The translations under genes were made by a program, and so were the position numbers. DNA of 64,000 nucleotides from Leucocoprinus leucothites (lineage: Eukaryota; Basidiomycota; Agaricomycetes; Agaricales; Agaricaceae). The notes under the pieces were generated by a model. That model searched no databases. It saw nothing but the letters and a program-made list of their open reading frames with translations, and was not told the origin of the DNA. Positions 11,274-22,014 of this stretch are shown piece by piece. Within the stretch, counting starts at the first letter, position 1, and each line of letters opens with the position of its first letter. Location: assembly GCA_013368445.1 (NCBI GenBank), contig JAACJO010000002.1, positions 2,356,001 through 2,420,000 of the forward strand. Reading direction: 5' to 3'.

Positions 11274-13767
11274 ATGCTTTGGCGCCCTACCTTCGTCTTA
11301 CTTCTTGCCCATTTCGTTACGGCCACCCCCTTGGCCCGTAGATGGAATGATTTCGCCGAAAAACACTCTTGGGTCGAAGTTCCTAATGGCTGGGAGTTAT
11401 ACTCGGAAACTCCAAGCGACTACACATTTGATCTTCGCATTGGTCTAAAGCAAAGCGAAATAGAGAAGCTCATCGGGGATTTGATGGAGATTAGTGATCC
11501 CGCTCATGCTCGGTATGTTAATTCTGTGCGCCAGGAATAGATTTCTTATTGACCGAACAACGCTTGACAGCTATGGTCAACATCTTACCAAAGAAGAGAC
11601 GGAACGGCTTGTTCGCCCCCGACCCGAATCTACCGAAGCTGTTGAGACATGGCTCGAAGCACACGGGTTAAGCAATGATAATATCATCCATCGTACTGGA
11701 GGTGGAGATTGGATGACTGTTCGTGTCTCCGTGGACCAGGCTGAGCGCATGCTTGGGACGAAGTACAACGTCTATCACCATCGGAAATCTGGTGAAAAGG
11801 TTGTCCGAACCTTGTCTTATGCTCTTCCTCGCGAATTGCACTCTCACATTGACGTTGTTGCACCAACTACCTATTTCGGTACCATGAGATCTATGCGTGC
11901 AACGAGCTTCTTGCAGCCCGATATCAAACCAGTCGACAACTCAACATTTGATGTTGATGCCACAGTTCCGTCGAGCTGTGCGTCAACTATCACCCCGGCC
12001 TGTCTCCGTGCTCTCTACAACACCGTTGACTACGTTCCGAGTCAAACCTCCAGGAACTCACTTGGTGTTGCTGGCTACCTAGATGGTATGTTTCCTAGAA
12101 CTTATTCTCTACCCTAAATCTCACCAATCTTATCTCGACAAGAATTTGCGTATGTTTTCAACCTTCCCTTTATTGATGTCAATTGATTGATCGAGAAAAT
12201 CAGTAATCGCGCAGATCTCCAGGTAAGAAGCACAGCCTACATTCCAAGATCTTACGAGATTGACACCCTTGCAGACTTTCTTCCAGAGGTTCCGTCCCGA
12301 TGCTGTGGGCTCTAGTTTTACCACTGTTAGACTCAATGGTGGTGGAGATGACCAATCCGATCCCGGTGTCGAGGTAAGCGGTTCTTCCATAAGATTTCAA
12401 AAACTTGGAATAACTAAGGGTTTGGCATGCAGGCCAACCTTGATATCCAATATACCACTGGTATCTCTTTTCCCACACCAAACACCTATTGGAGGTGAGA
12501 TCTTATGACGTTGACCGACGGGATCGGAATGTTTATTTCAATCTAGTACGGGTGGTTCCCCTCCATTTAACCCAGATTCCCAAACACCCACCAACACGAA
12601 TGAGCCTTATCTGGACTGGATCAACTCTGTTCTAGCACAAAGCTCGATCCCTCCCGTGATCACCACATCGTATGGTGACGATGAGCAGACTGTGAGCTTT
12701 GTATCATAACTCGGCTAAAGAAAGTTGCCACTAATCAAACCGAAAACCCCTAAGGTGCCTCAAGATTACGCAGTTCGTGTGTGCAATTTATTCGCCCAAC
12801 TCGGCAGCCGAGGTGTCACTGCCTTCTTCTCTAGTGGCGATTTTGGGTAAGTCCTCCGAATAATGAATGGCCGAATGGCCGAGAGCTTACACACCAAAAG
12901 AGTAGGCGGTGGTGACTGTCGAACGAATGATGGCACGAATCAAGTCCTCTTCCAGCCCGCCTTCCCAGCATCGTAAGTTTCCAGCAACAATCCTCCCACA
13001 ACGTTTACCTAAAGACTCACCGTGCCCTTTCAGTTGCCCATTCGTAACGACTGTCGGAGGTACGACCAGGGTCAACCCTGAAATTGCCGTAAGCTTCTCT
13101 GGCGGTGGATTTTCCCGTTACTTTGCCACTCCATCCTATCAAACCACGGCTGTTTCGAGGTTTGTCACTGGTCTTGGAAGTACCTTCAACGGCCTTTTCA
13201 AGTAAGACCCTACCTCCCATATCAATGTCTTCTAGATTGGTTTTGGACCTGACGGTGTTTTTATAGCCGAACTGGAAGGGCTTACCCAGACGTCTCAGCG
13301 CAAGGCAACGGCTTCCAGGTTGTCATTGGTGGCCGCGTCAGCTCTGTCGGAGGTACCAGTGCCAGCTCCCCGGTGCGTTCCCCTTGTCCTGGTATATGGG
13401 CCCGAAGCTAATCTCACGAGCCAGACTGTCGCTGGTGTCTTTGCTCTCCTGAATGACTTCAGGCTTTCCCAGGGCAAATCGACTCTAGGCTTCATTAATC
13501 CCCTCATTTACTCCACCGCGTCGAGCGGCTTCAATGACATCACCGCCGGTTCCAATCCTGGTTGTGGCACGCGAGGTAATGGCACGCTTTTTCGCCATTT
13601 TGTCCCAGTCTCTGACGTGGAATGCTTAGGCTTCACTGCTGGTGCTGGTTGGGACCCTGTAAGCGCAATTCAGACTCGACTCTTCGTACCATAATTTAAC
13701 CCCTTCCCTCACTCAGGTCACCGGTTTGGGTACTCCCGATTTCTTGAAGCTCCAACAACTTGTCTAG
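11274..13767 (+). CDS. Secreted tripeptidyl peptidase, sedolisin family (S53)
   Basis: This is an acid serine-carboxyl peptidase, secreted and activated by loss of a pro-domain. The ATG at 11274 starts a signal peptide ([20 protein letters not shown]) and lies about 80 bp after a TATA box (TTATATAC near 11192). The pro-domain is in exons 1 and 2 (to 12085). The catalytic domain shows Glu and Asp in [11 protein letters not shown] (12275-12373 joined to 12433), the oxyanion Asp in [10 protein letters not shown], and the nucleophile Ser in [13 protein letters not shown] (about 13350-13430, across an intron). The C-terminal calcium-binding region follows ([16 protein letters not shown]). About thirteen short introns are needed, all in phase. 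Exon 3 is only 7 nt (12143-12149), followed by a 19-nt exon (12204-12222). Together they restore the conserved EFANRADLQ. All catalytic residues are present, so the gene looks intact. Its likely role is extracellular protein breakdown. Confidence 0.95.
12143..12149 (+). other. 7-nt microexon of the sedolisin gene
   Basis: The sequence AATTTGC lies between an acceptor (GACAAG) and a donor (GTATGT). Using it joins phase 1 to phase 2 and yields Glu-Phe-Ala of the family-conserved FANRADLQ segment. Skipping it would shift the frame, so it must be included for a functional enzyme. Confidence 0.8.
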
Positions 13768-15966
13768 GCAGTAGCTGGAGAAGTAAAGACATACCAGCCG
13801 TATCTTGCCTTTGAAACGACACAATGTTGTAATCTAGCATGTCTCTGCAGCCGATAATATGATTGTTCCCCGGATTCAAGTACGCTTGTGTCAATTCAAA
13901 GACAATGATCGCGAGGCCACGATGTCACTTTGGCCTTGGTCCGAGAACCCTGGCAGGAGCCACTCCAAAATCCTAAATGAATGTCCAGCACTTACTTACC
14001 ATCACACCGGTAGCACTAAGTATACCCCATGAGGTGGTTGTATATCTTTGGTCAGCCAAACATTACACCAAGATGTCAACCGGCTATTCCTTTTTTGCCC
14101 AATAACCTGCCGAAAGACAAAATGAGCATATCAGGGCATATGTAGCCCAGTTTACCGGCTCCACTACTTGCCTCTCCCTCCTCAATGATCCAGGCAGAAA
14201 CAGCAGTTGATCGAAGAGCTGTTCATGTCTGAAGTTCGACAGTGCTGAGAACTTCTCTTGATAAATTAGTTTATTGGAAGTCCGCCTCAACAGCGGAAGC
14301 GGAGCCCTGGAAGGATCAGGTACTGAGAACGACAACAATCTGAAACTAGCCCACAAAGCTGTGAGAGTGTTGTTCTGATAGTTGACCGGCTGACGATGCC
14401 TTCGGAAACATCTTAGCTGCTTCATTTCCGAGTCAGCGATGAATACTCGTCCCTGCGAGTCCCCTAGGTGAATCTCTTCACCGTTGTTTAGGACTCATAC
14501 AACGAGTACTGATAATAGGACTTCCTCGCCACAGGGAGACAGTGTATACTGACTCGTAGTCATCTAGGCATATAAAACACCGGTCCGATAACCGAGGAGC
14601 CAGAGTGATACAGAAATCATTGCGGAACTAGGCTGATTACTGCTTCCGAGCAGGACATGGGATTACCGGGGAAAGCTGTAGAAAACGGTATCGCAACCAG
14701 TCGATGCGAACACCGCTCGAATAATAGCGCAAGTTACCACCATATCCTTGTAGCAGGCACGAAAGAGAGAAAGCGGTAATTTTGGCGCTGTTGCGCTTCT
14801 CAGCTCTCAACCTGAAACAAGAGAAGCGGGCAACCTGAAGATCTGAAAAGGGATTATATACAACAGAGACATGGGAAAGCCAGGGATTGCCGTGAAGCGC
14901 CAAGTTAATATCCAACAACGAGCTCGAAAATGACGTCCGGCGCAGTCTCGAAAGCGGCTATAACTCAAAATCCGCCTAAGAGGATTAGTCACTTTCAGAG
15001 CGAGTGGTGGTTTTGCAGTAAACTTCGTTATACCCGCTTGGCTTTTACAAATTTCAGGGTGCCTGGCAGTGGTGGGCTCTCACTATCGAGATGGTGTGAT
15101 TCTTCACAAATATGTTATAGAACGTCACCTCCAGGTCTAATGGTTCCTGAAGTTACAATTGAACAGGTTTCAGATGATTAGCATCTGCCTGCGAAAAGTG
15201 CTATTGACGACTGCGTTCGCAAAAACTCCTTTGAGGTTCCAAGTCCCCAACCAGCGTTGAAGGCCGTTAGCACGTTTTGGATTTCAGTAATTGCTGAAGT
15301 TTCACGGTGTATCTATTGAACTCGTAAGGCGCTGAGAGCTGACCAGAGATGGTCATTGGAGCCCAGATCTTCAGGGACGGCTGAGGGCAAAACATGTTTG
15401 CCCAGAAAGGGTTCCAGGACCCCAGTGAGAAACAAAGGATCCATTCCTGTAAGTTCATAATTCATATGCCAATTAAAATGAGTATTCTAGAGGACAATCC
15501 TTCTACATTGTCAACAATGGATTCTGGAGCAATGAGAGCATGCTCACCTAGGTTTATCTTTTTTTGATGTGGATAAAAGGTGGGGCTTGGAAGGCGTTTA
15601 AAAGGCTAAGCTGTCAGTCAAGGTTCCATCCACGAACCTGCCAGCCGCCCCTGCCACAAACCTGAATCTTAATCGCACCGACGGACTCAGCGGAGCATGC
15701 AGCAACACTCATAGACTTGGCGGTGGCGGGCAGCGTAATTAGTGCGTGGCCGACGTTGGCCCCACTAAACACCTGATTGGTCGCAACTAAGGGGCGCCTT
15801 CTCGAATTAAATTAGGAATGGTCCTTCCGAAGTAAGTCATAAGGCCAGCATTTGATCAAAACACGTATATAGAGAGTACCAGAACGCCGTTGTCTAACGG
15901 CCGTGACATTATGAAGCGGTGTTCCATTTTGATACGCCAGAGGTATGACTCAAGAATATGGAGTGT
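13768..15966. other. About 2.2 kb without a supported gene
   Basis: This lies between the sedolisin stop and the Rrp4 stop, so both neighbours end here. Several open frames of 60-115 codons occur on both strands, for example the minus strand at 14084-14425 and 14807-14992, with some hydrophobic stretches. None joins through good splice sites into a recognisable protein. It may contain the remains of a decayed membrane-protein gene, but I cannot support a call. Confidence 0.4.
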
Positions 15967-17256
15967 TCAGCTTCTCGACACTAGCGAGGTCACCAATGCA
16001 TCACCAAAGTCTTCTGTTAGCAAATTTTTTACTCCACTTTCCTGGTCAACTGTCCAGTCATATGCCTCGGTTAACAGCGTGTCTGTAAGAGGGACGAAGT
16101 GCGATGCGAGAATCCGGACAATGTTTGAAACGCGAGAAATAGCTGTACGTGTGGTCTCGTCAATGTCCTGTGATCATATAAGTCGGGTTCATTCCTGATA
16201 GCGGTGGAAATAGCGACATACATCATTCACATTGGAGTAAACACCTTCAGCGTCAAATCCCTCTTCTCCTTCCTGTTCAGATGCTTTAACATGTTTACTA
16301 ACCCAGATATAACCGTTGAGGCCGAGTATCAGATCAACGCCGCAAGGTAAAACAATGAAGTGGGTCTTGAGGCGCCGAACAAGTATGGGGGGCGCTGTGA
16401 CAAGCTGTCCGTTTCGTAGCTAATGGAGGACGGTCAAGTAGAGTATCTGGGGATGGTCAAGAATGTAATTACCTTGCCGTATCTAAGAGAACGGGTGTGC
16501 AAAGACATAGCGCCATCGGAAAAGAATCCCTGAACTTCAGCGACGAGAAGGTCCCCTTCCTCGAAAAAATTCCGCATTTGCAGCTCATCACTTTCCAATT
16601 TGCGTCGCTGGGACCAAATTCAGTCTCCGTTTGAGGTGATCCAAAAATAGCCAGGTACCTGAACACCGCCTGGAAGATTGACAGACGATAGCATGAGCAC
16701 GGCATCTTGTCTGCCATTTGCGTCAACTTTCCACCGTCGGGGTTGAACCTATATAGCAAGGAACCGTTGTGTCTGTTCTGCGGAAGCTCCATGATTAATG
16801 AAGGCACATACTTCTGTGATACGTCCAACAACCAGATCACCGACTTCGGCATTGTACCTTGTGATAAACGCCTTGGTCAGCGGATAATGAAAATTGTCTG
16901 GCTCAAGCACCGTACCGACTTCGAATAGCTCGAACGGTTACCAGTTTGTTCACTCGCTCAATTGTTCCTGCCACAGATGCTATAACCTCTTCATCATCTA
17001 CGTATGTTCCATGACCACTATCTCAACTGGTTTTAATTTCACGCGTTCTGTGGCGGCACAAATACACAGCATACCGCATGTAGTCCTGGGATGATGTCAA
17101 CACTTCGCCTGGCCAGGTTGGCCTTGATCCGTCGGGTTGATTATGGCCTTCATCTAAGTCCATGTATACATCTTCCGATACGTTGTGGGGATGATGCGGT
17201 TGATTGTATCCACTATAATCGTTGGTGGTGGGGAAGGATGAGAAAGAGATCGTCAT
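15967..17256 (-). CDS. rrp4: Exosome complex RNA-binding subunit Rrp4
   Basis: Rrp4 is a cap subunit of the RNA exosome with N-terminal, S1 and KH domains, working in nuclear and cytoplasmic 3'-5' RNA processing and decay. The ATG at 17256 is the first in frame. I assemble seven exons with GT/AG introns in phase, about 320 residues. The N-terminus ends near [15 protein letters not shown] and is followed by [20 protein letters not shown]. The S1 domain has [20 protein letters not shown] and [15 protein letters not shown]. Then come [20 protein letters not shown] and [14 protein letters not shown]. The KH part has [20 protein letters not shown]. The C-terminal helical region begins [20 protein letters not shown]. 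Stop is at 15967. The order and motifs match eukaryotic Rrp4 closely. It faces the sedolisin gene tail-to-tail. Confidence 0.95.
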
Positions 17257-18666
17257 GGAAGATTTCCAACCGGTGGTAGGTACGCCAATCCGCACGACAA
17301 TCTTCGCTTACGTCACTAACCTGATGCTGACTAATAAACCGGGATCCACTCGTAAAAATGGACGTCTGGACACCGACTTATCGAAAACACCGAAACAACG
17401 CTTGAAATTTGTAACCGGTTCAAATGCAAGGGTTGTCTTTCCCCGGATTATCAAGCCCGATGTTCTCTCACTATCCCCTTATGATGTAACTGCACAAGTT
17501 GACAGGACAGTCCCACATGTCGACGTCCAAGTAATATTTTTTCGAGAAATATGACTCAGCAGGAATCCTGTCCTGGTTGGGTATGATCGCAGCCACTAGT
17601 CGTGGATAAGGAAACCTAGGGAAACGCTGGACTGTGATTAAAGAACCAATTAGTATGCACCCACGTTTTTGTACAGTTGCCGTTCTTGGCGCAGTTATTA
17701 GCGTTCGTTTCGGAGTTCAAACAGTAGACATCACGAAAACTAAACATCGCACCACGGAATTTTAGTTCATATCAAAAGTTTGGAATATTTTCTTGAGCTT
17801 CGAGTCTAAAAACTAGACCAAGTCGCGCAGCAGATCTATAACCTTTGGTCAGTGTTCGCATCCGAAAGCAAGGTTTAGCTCAATTGAAGAAAAACGTGAA
17901 CGGTGGCATTGGCTGTCAATGACTATTTCTGACGTCGTCTCGACGTGAGATCTCTGATTGGTGCTTGACAACGCGAGGCCATTTACATACACAGGTGATC
18001 GCCGGGGGTGGTCCCTGTAACAGCTGAAACAGATTGAAAACAGTATGACACCTCCGAGCTGAGATATGAAGCTCAGTACCGGTATGGCCAGTGAAACCCT
18101 TTGGCACAATGGTAGGCAAGATACTACCTTTTGAACACGTGGTTGACATAACAATAATGTTAGAGTGTGGACATCATCAGGAACCAGCGTCATATCCCCA
18201 CCTCCGGCCGGGTCGCTTCGTCTTCTGAGCTTCTTGAGCTTCTTCGATGATTAAGTCCAATCTGGGTAAAGGTAGTTCCCGCCGACTATAGCTACAAAAG
18301 ATCTCTTTAATTGAAACACGCCAAGGAATACAAACGACAGCAAAACTGGCTAGTAAGATTTTGACCAATCCGTTTCGACTCGTATGCCAACTCAGCCGAG
18401 TAACAGCCTGGGATGTAGGGGGACGATCCCGTGTAAAGAACGGGTGATGTATCTAATATGATTATAACCATAAACGTCAAAACCAACGTGGGGAAGGTAT
18501 GATGAAATTATGTATGCTACAATAAAGGAAAAACCAAGCACATACGATGTGCAACAATGCAGCCGCTTAAATTTTCTAGGGTCGAATGGCGGGCCCTCTC
18601 CGGTCGACCAGCACGCGGAGAATATTTAATTTGGATAGAAGATGTCCTGGGCATCGTGTGTCGGGC
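17257..18666. other. About 1.4 kb without a supported gene
   Basis: This is upstream of rrp4 and downstream of the MYND-finger gene. On the minus strand, frames at 18177-18400 (KILLASFAVVCIPWRVSIKE, then a charged tail) and at 17849-18193 have a partly hydrophobic, protein-like composition. They could belong to a small membrane protein, but no start, joined structure or family is evident. Part of the region must serve as the rrp4 promoter. Confidence 0.4.
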
Positions 18667-19416
18667 TTAGTTGTAGGCAAGGAAGTAAGCAGATAGCGCA
18701 GGAAGGTCGTTAGAGCCAGCGTCTGAATACCCCTGTCTCCTAGAACCGTTGAATTTGAGAACCACAACAGTCCCACACCAAGCCTTGGGAGCGGCGCCCG
18801 AGGTTATATGATAAATGGCACGGTTGACAGGAGCACCCTTTTTAAGGGCGTTCGGAGAGTACCAAAGGTGGAGGGGAAAACGCAGGGGCTCGCTGTTGAG
18901 GCCCTGTGTCAGAACGATTCCTTCAGGCTGCCCATCGGGGAAGTGGTCGCGGACGATAGGGATGGGACACATGCCCTGTGAAGGTTTATGTGAGGGACGA
19001 CAATTGATTGTGATAATGCGAGGACGTTCTTAAAAATGTCAGTGTGGCGCAGAATAAAGGATTAACGGATAGCTCACCTTCTTCCGGAGAAAATAAGATG
19101 GCGGATACAGCAATGTATTGTGGTTCTGCAGGAGGAGGAGTGGCGATCATGTTGACACCATTGTAGGTGCCGGAAGAGTTAGAAAGACTGCTATTGCTGG
19201 CGCTGTTTTGGCTGACAGGGATACACTCTTTCCTATGACGAGGCCAGTCCTGAAAGAGGCGTGAGCGACGCGGGTCGTGGGGGATGTTGTGTACGAGGCT
19301 ACCTGTTGAAGATGTTCCGGTGTGCAATACCAGGTATTCTGGCAGCGACTGCACCACATCGAAGTTGGACGGGCGCAGAGGGTGCATGGGTGATTAATGA
19401 CTGGAACTGCGTGCAT
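18667..19416 (-). CDS. MYND-type zinc finger protein
   Basis: The model has three exons (19303-19416, 19078-19249, 18667-19028), 215 residues, with both introns GT/AG and phase kept. The N-terminal MYND finger is complete: CTLCARPTSMWCSRCQNTWY, C-x-x-EH, then DWPRHRKEC across the first intron, giving the Cys/His ligands of two interleaved zinc sites. The rest contains PRIITINCRPSHKPSQGMCP and LRFPLHLWYSPNALKKGAPV and ends LSAYFLAYN. This layout, a MYND finger followed by an orphan domain, is common in agaricomycete genomes, where function is unknown. MYND fingers generally bind proline-rich peptides, so a protein-interaction role is likely but unproven. Confidence 0.85.
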
Positions 19417-20069
19417 GGCGGTTGGAAGAGAGTGTAATCCGAAGGATGGTTATAGTCGATGACAGTTGGAAACTTGAGCTTTTAAGCGATGGAAGCAAGA
19501 ACCCTCACACGCGGCCCGATGAATCAACAAGCCCTTGAAGGTTTCTCTCGATAAATGTGACCCTCCAGGATCAGATTTAGATCGAGATTTTTTACGATGC
19601 AGTCGTGCACCAGGCACACTGAAAGTAGCAATCGGAGATTCACTCGGATAAGGAAATTTTTGGGTAGAATTTTTTCACTTTCCATTCACGGCATGAAATC
19701 GAGTCAATATGTTCTGAAGGCAACCAGAGAACTCTTTCACCCTCTCAAATAGCCATATATATACCGGACCGTTGATGTTCGGCTGTTACACTGTATGGAA
19801 GTAAGATCAGTTCGCATCCACCCTAGCATCCGTCTAAGTCACATAAATAGCGTTAGCTGCGATCAGCAGACACACTGGCGGGAAAGCTAGCACGTCAAAA
19901 AACCCACAAAAGTTGTGACAACATCATTCGGTGATCCTTGCCACTGCGAATTGGCGGGCGCCGGCCGGCTGATGCCGCCCGAGCGTGACATGTTGCATCA
20001 GCGGCAGTCAGTTCGATAATTTCGATTCTCCTCCCAAACTATACCCTATTCTCCAGCTCACAATTGGCC
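19417..20069. other. Divergent promoter region
   Basis: This 650 bp region separates the MYND-finger gene (minus) from the Y14 gene (plus). A TATA-like run (CATATATATACC) lies at about 19754-19765, roughly 310 bp before the Y14 start. I see no further gene here. Confidence 0.45.
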
Positions 20070-20766
20070 ATGTCTGAAGATGAGATGAATATTGATGATA
20101 GTCAGTCATATGGCTTATCTTCACGAGCTAAATCTTACTAATCTACTTCAGTTGAGGCTGGTGGTGCCGTTCGCAGGAGGGGGAGAGGTTTCCAAAATAC
20201 TGGCAAGCCGGCGTTTCTCGTTCTCTCCCTCATATTCACTGTTTTTCTGCAGGTGACAATGACACAAAGCCATCAGCTGATGCAGCTTACGATCGAGTGG
20301 AGTCGGCAACAGCTGGCTCAGATACGAGGGCCGCGCGATGTAGGACTTTACAACCCTCTAATCAAGACCACTTGACTAATCCCTAATCCACAGCGGTCGA
20401 GGGCTGGATTGTGCTCGTCACAAACGTTCACGAAGAAGCCACTGAAGAGGATGTCCAAGACAAATTTGCTGAATTTGGCGAAATAAAAAACCTTCACCTC
20501 AACCTTGACCGGAGAACAGGCTATGTGAAAGTAAGCCCAACCAACTCATCAACATAAGGGGACACTGTTCGACACAGCTCTAGGGATATGCCCTCGTAGA
20601 ATACGAAACGATGGCAGACGCACAAGCTGCGATTGATGGAGCATCGGGAACGCCTTTGTTAGAGCAAACAGTTCAGTGCGACTACGCTTTCGTTCGACCT
20701 CCTCCTTCAGGACCGAAGAAAGGTAGAGCCCGTGGTCGTAGTGCTAGCCCAGGTCGCCGTAAATGA
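20070..20766 (+). CDS. Exon-junction complex RNA-binding protein Y14 (RBM8A)
   Basis: Y14 pairs with Mago in the exon-junction complex laid down on spliced mRNA. Exons are 20070-20100, 20152-20202, 20253-20339, 20394-20530 and 20584-20766, encoding 162 residues. An acidic N-terminus ([20 protein letters not shown]) is followed by one RRM, with RNP2 as [20 protein letters not shown] and RNP1 as [15 protein letters not shown]. The tail is short and Arg/Ser/Gly-rich ([13 protein letters not shown]). The second intron begins with GC (ACTG/GCAAGC) rather than GT. It ends CTGCAG, and the frame is correct only if it is removed, so this is a GC-AG intron. All introns sit in a very short gene, typical of basidiomycetes. 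Size and domain order match Y14. Confidence 0.93.
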
Positions 20767-21052
20767 GGCCCGTTAACCTTACCTGTGCCTGTTCAAAATC
20801 TGCCTCTGTATGTTCGTATGCCTAATTGACCCTTTGAGTTTTTCCTGTATGTATTATCGCAAGAGAATGCATCTGACTCTACTGTGGTCTGGAGCTCGAC
20901 CTTTGTAACTTGTTTGTAAAGCACTGAGCTACCAATTGAAGCAGTGTTTGTCTGGGCAAACAGTGTTCACACGGTCCTTGCCCTTGCAGAACAAACTTAG
21001 CAGCTTTCACATTAGTTCCCTGCCACCACTTCCTAACTCCCTCGCTTTTCCA

Positions 21053-22014
21053 ATGCCCCGTGGATCTCCTGAGTTTCAGGATGAGACTGCAATGAACGTT
21101 GACAACGAAGAAAAAATCTCCAAAGAGGAAGGTTCTGACGCTGAAGGTGGGGAAGGTTCAGAATATGAGATTGAGGAAATCATAGACGCGAAAAGGGGTG
21201 CATTTCCGGAGGTAAGCTACTCACTCAACCCATCGACAGTCCAATGAACAGGAATGACGCGTAAATCTGTCTCGCTTCAGGGCCGAATTGGATATCTTGT
21301 CAAATGGAAAGGATATGGCTCTGATGAGAACAGTTGGTTGGATGAGCTGGATACTGTGTGAGTTACCACTGTTATAGGATATCATTTTTGCTAAAGGGGC
21401 ATTAGCAATGCGAAGGAACTTGTTGATGAGTTCTGGAGGAAGAATCCAAGAAAAGCAAAACGCAAATCATTGGAGCCAAAGGCGGCGAAACGGGCGCGTA
21501 AATCTACCGCAGCAGACGAAGAGTCTGACGCGAACTCAGTTGCGAAGAAACGGAGCCGAAAGTCCATGTTTAAAGCTGATTCTGACGGGGACGAGGAGTC
21601 TACAAGAGCCAAGAAGACTAAGAAGACGGCAGCGAAAGGAAAGGTGCAAGCTGAAGAAGAGCCCCAACGATTGCAGGATATGACGAGGTATATGGATAAG
21701 GAAAGCTGGGAAGAGCTTGTGGATACCGTGGATACAGTTGAACGAGCTGAAGGAGGACTGGTGGTCTTCTTCACTTTGTAGGCCCAAAAACGTGTCTTAC
21801 CCGCTCATGCTCACCCCATTACCCATTACCTACAGGAAAAACGGGGACATCATACGAGAAAAAAGCGACTTATGTCGCCAGCGCTTTCCCCAAAAGGTAC
21901 TTATCAACTGCTATATTCAGATTCGTAATATTGACAGCTTTATTCATGATGCAGCTACTATCTTTCTACGAGAGTAACCTCAAGTGGCGAGCAGCTGAGG
22001 CTGATGGAAATTGA
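21053..22014 (+). CDS. HP1-like heterochromatin protein (chromo + chromoshadow)
   Basis: This protein probably reads H3 lysine-9 methylation and dimerises to form heterochromatin. Exons are 21053-21211, 21281-21357, 21406-21777, 21836-21896 and 21955-22014, encoding 242 residues, with phase kept at each GT/AG junction. The acidic N-terminus leads to a chromodomain (EYEIEEIIDAKRG, then GYLVKWKGYGSDENSWLDEL, then ELVDEFW). The aromatic cage residues Y, W and the Y/W of the KWKGY...W motif are visible. A basic hinge follows (KAAKRARKSTAADEE; AKKTKKTAAKGK). The C-terminal part (DKESWEELVDTVDTVERAEG, then KNGDIIREKSDLCRQRFPQK and LLSFYESNLKW) has the pattern of a chromoshadow domain. It lies 290 bp after Y14 on the same strand. 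Confidence 0.9.

Noticed and set aside
14084..14425. Minus-strand frame containing EPVNWATYALI, reminiscent of a loop in oligopeptide (OPT) transporters
   Set aside because: Only about ten residues fit, neighbouring frames do not give the other OPT segments, and splice joins are absent. Too weak to call even a pseudogene.
17222..17554. Plus-strand frame of 110 codons
   Set aside because: It overlaps the first exon of rrp4 on the opposite strand and shows no independent motif. A shadow frame.
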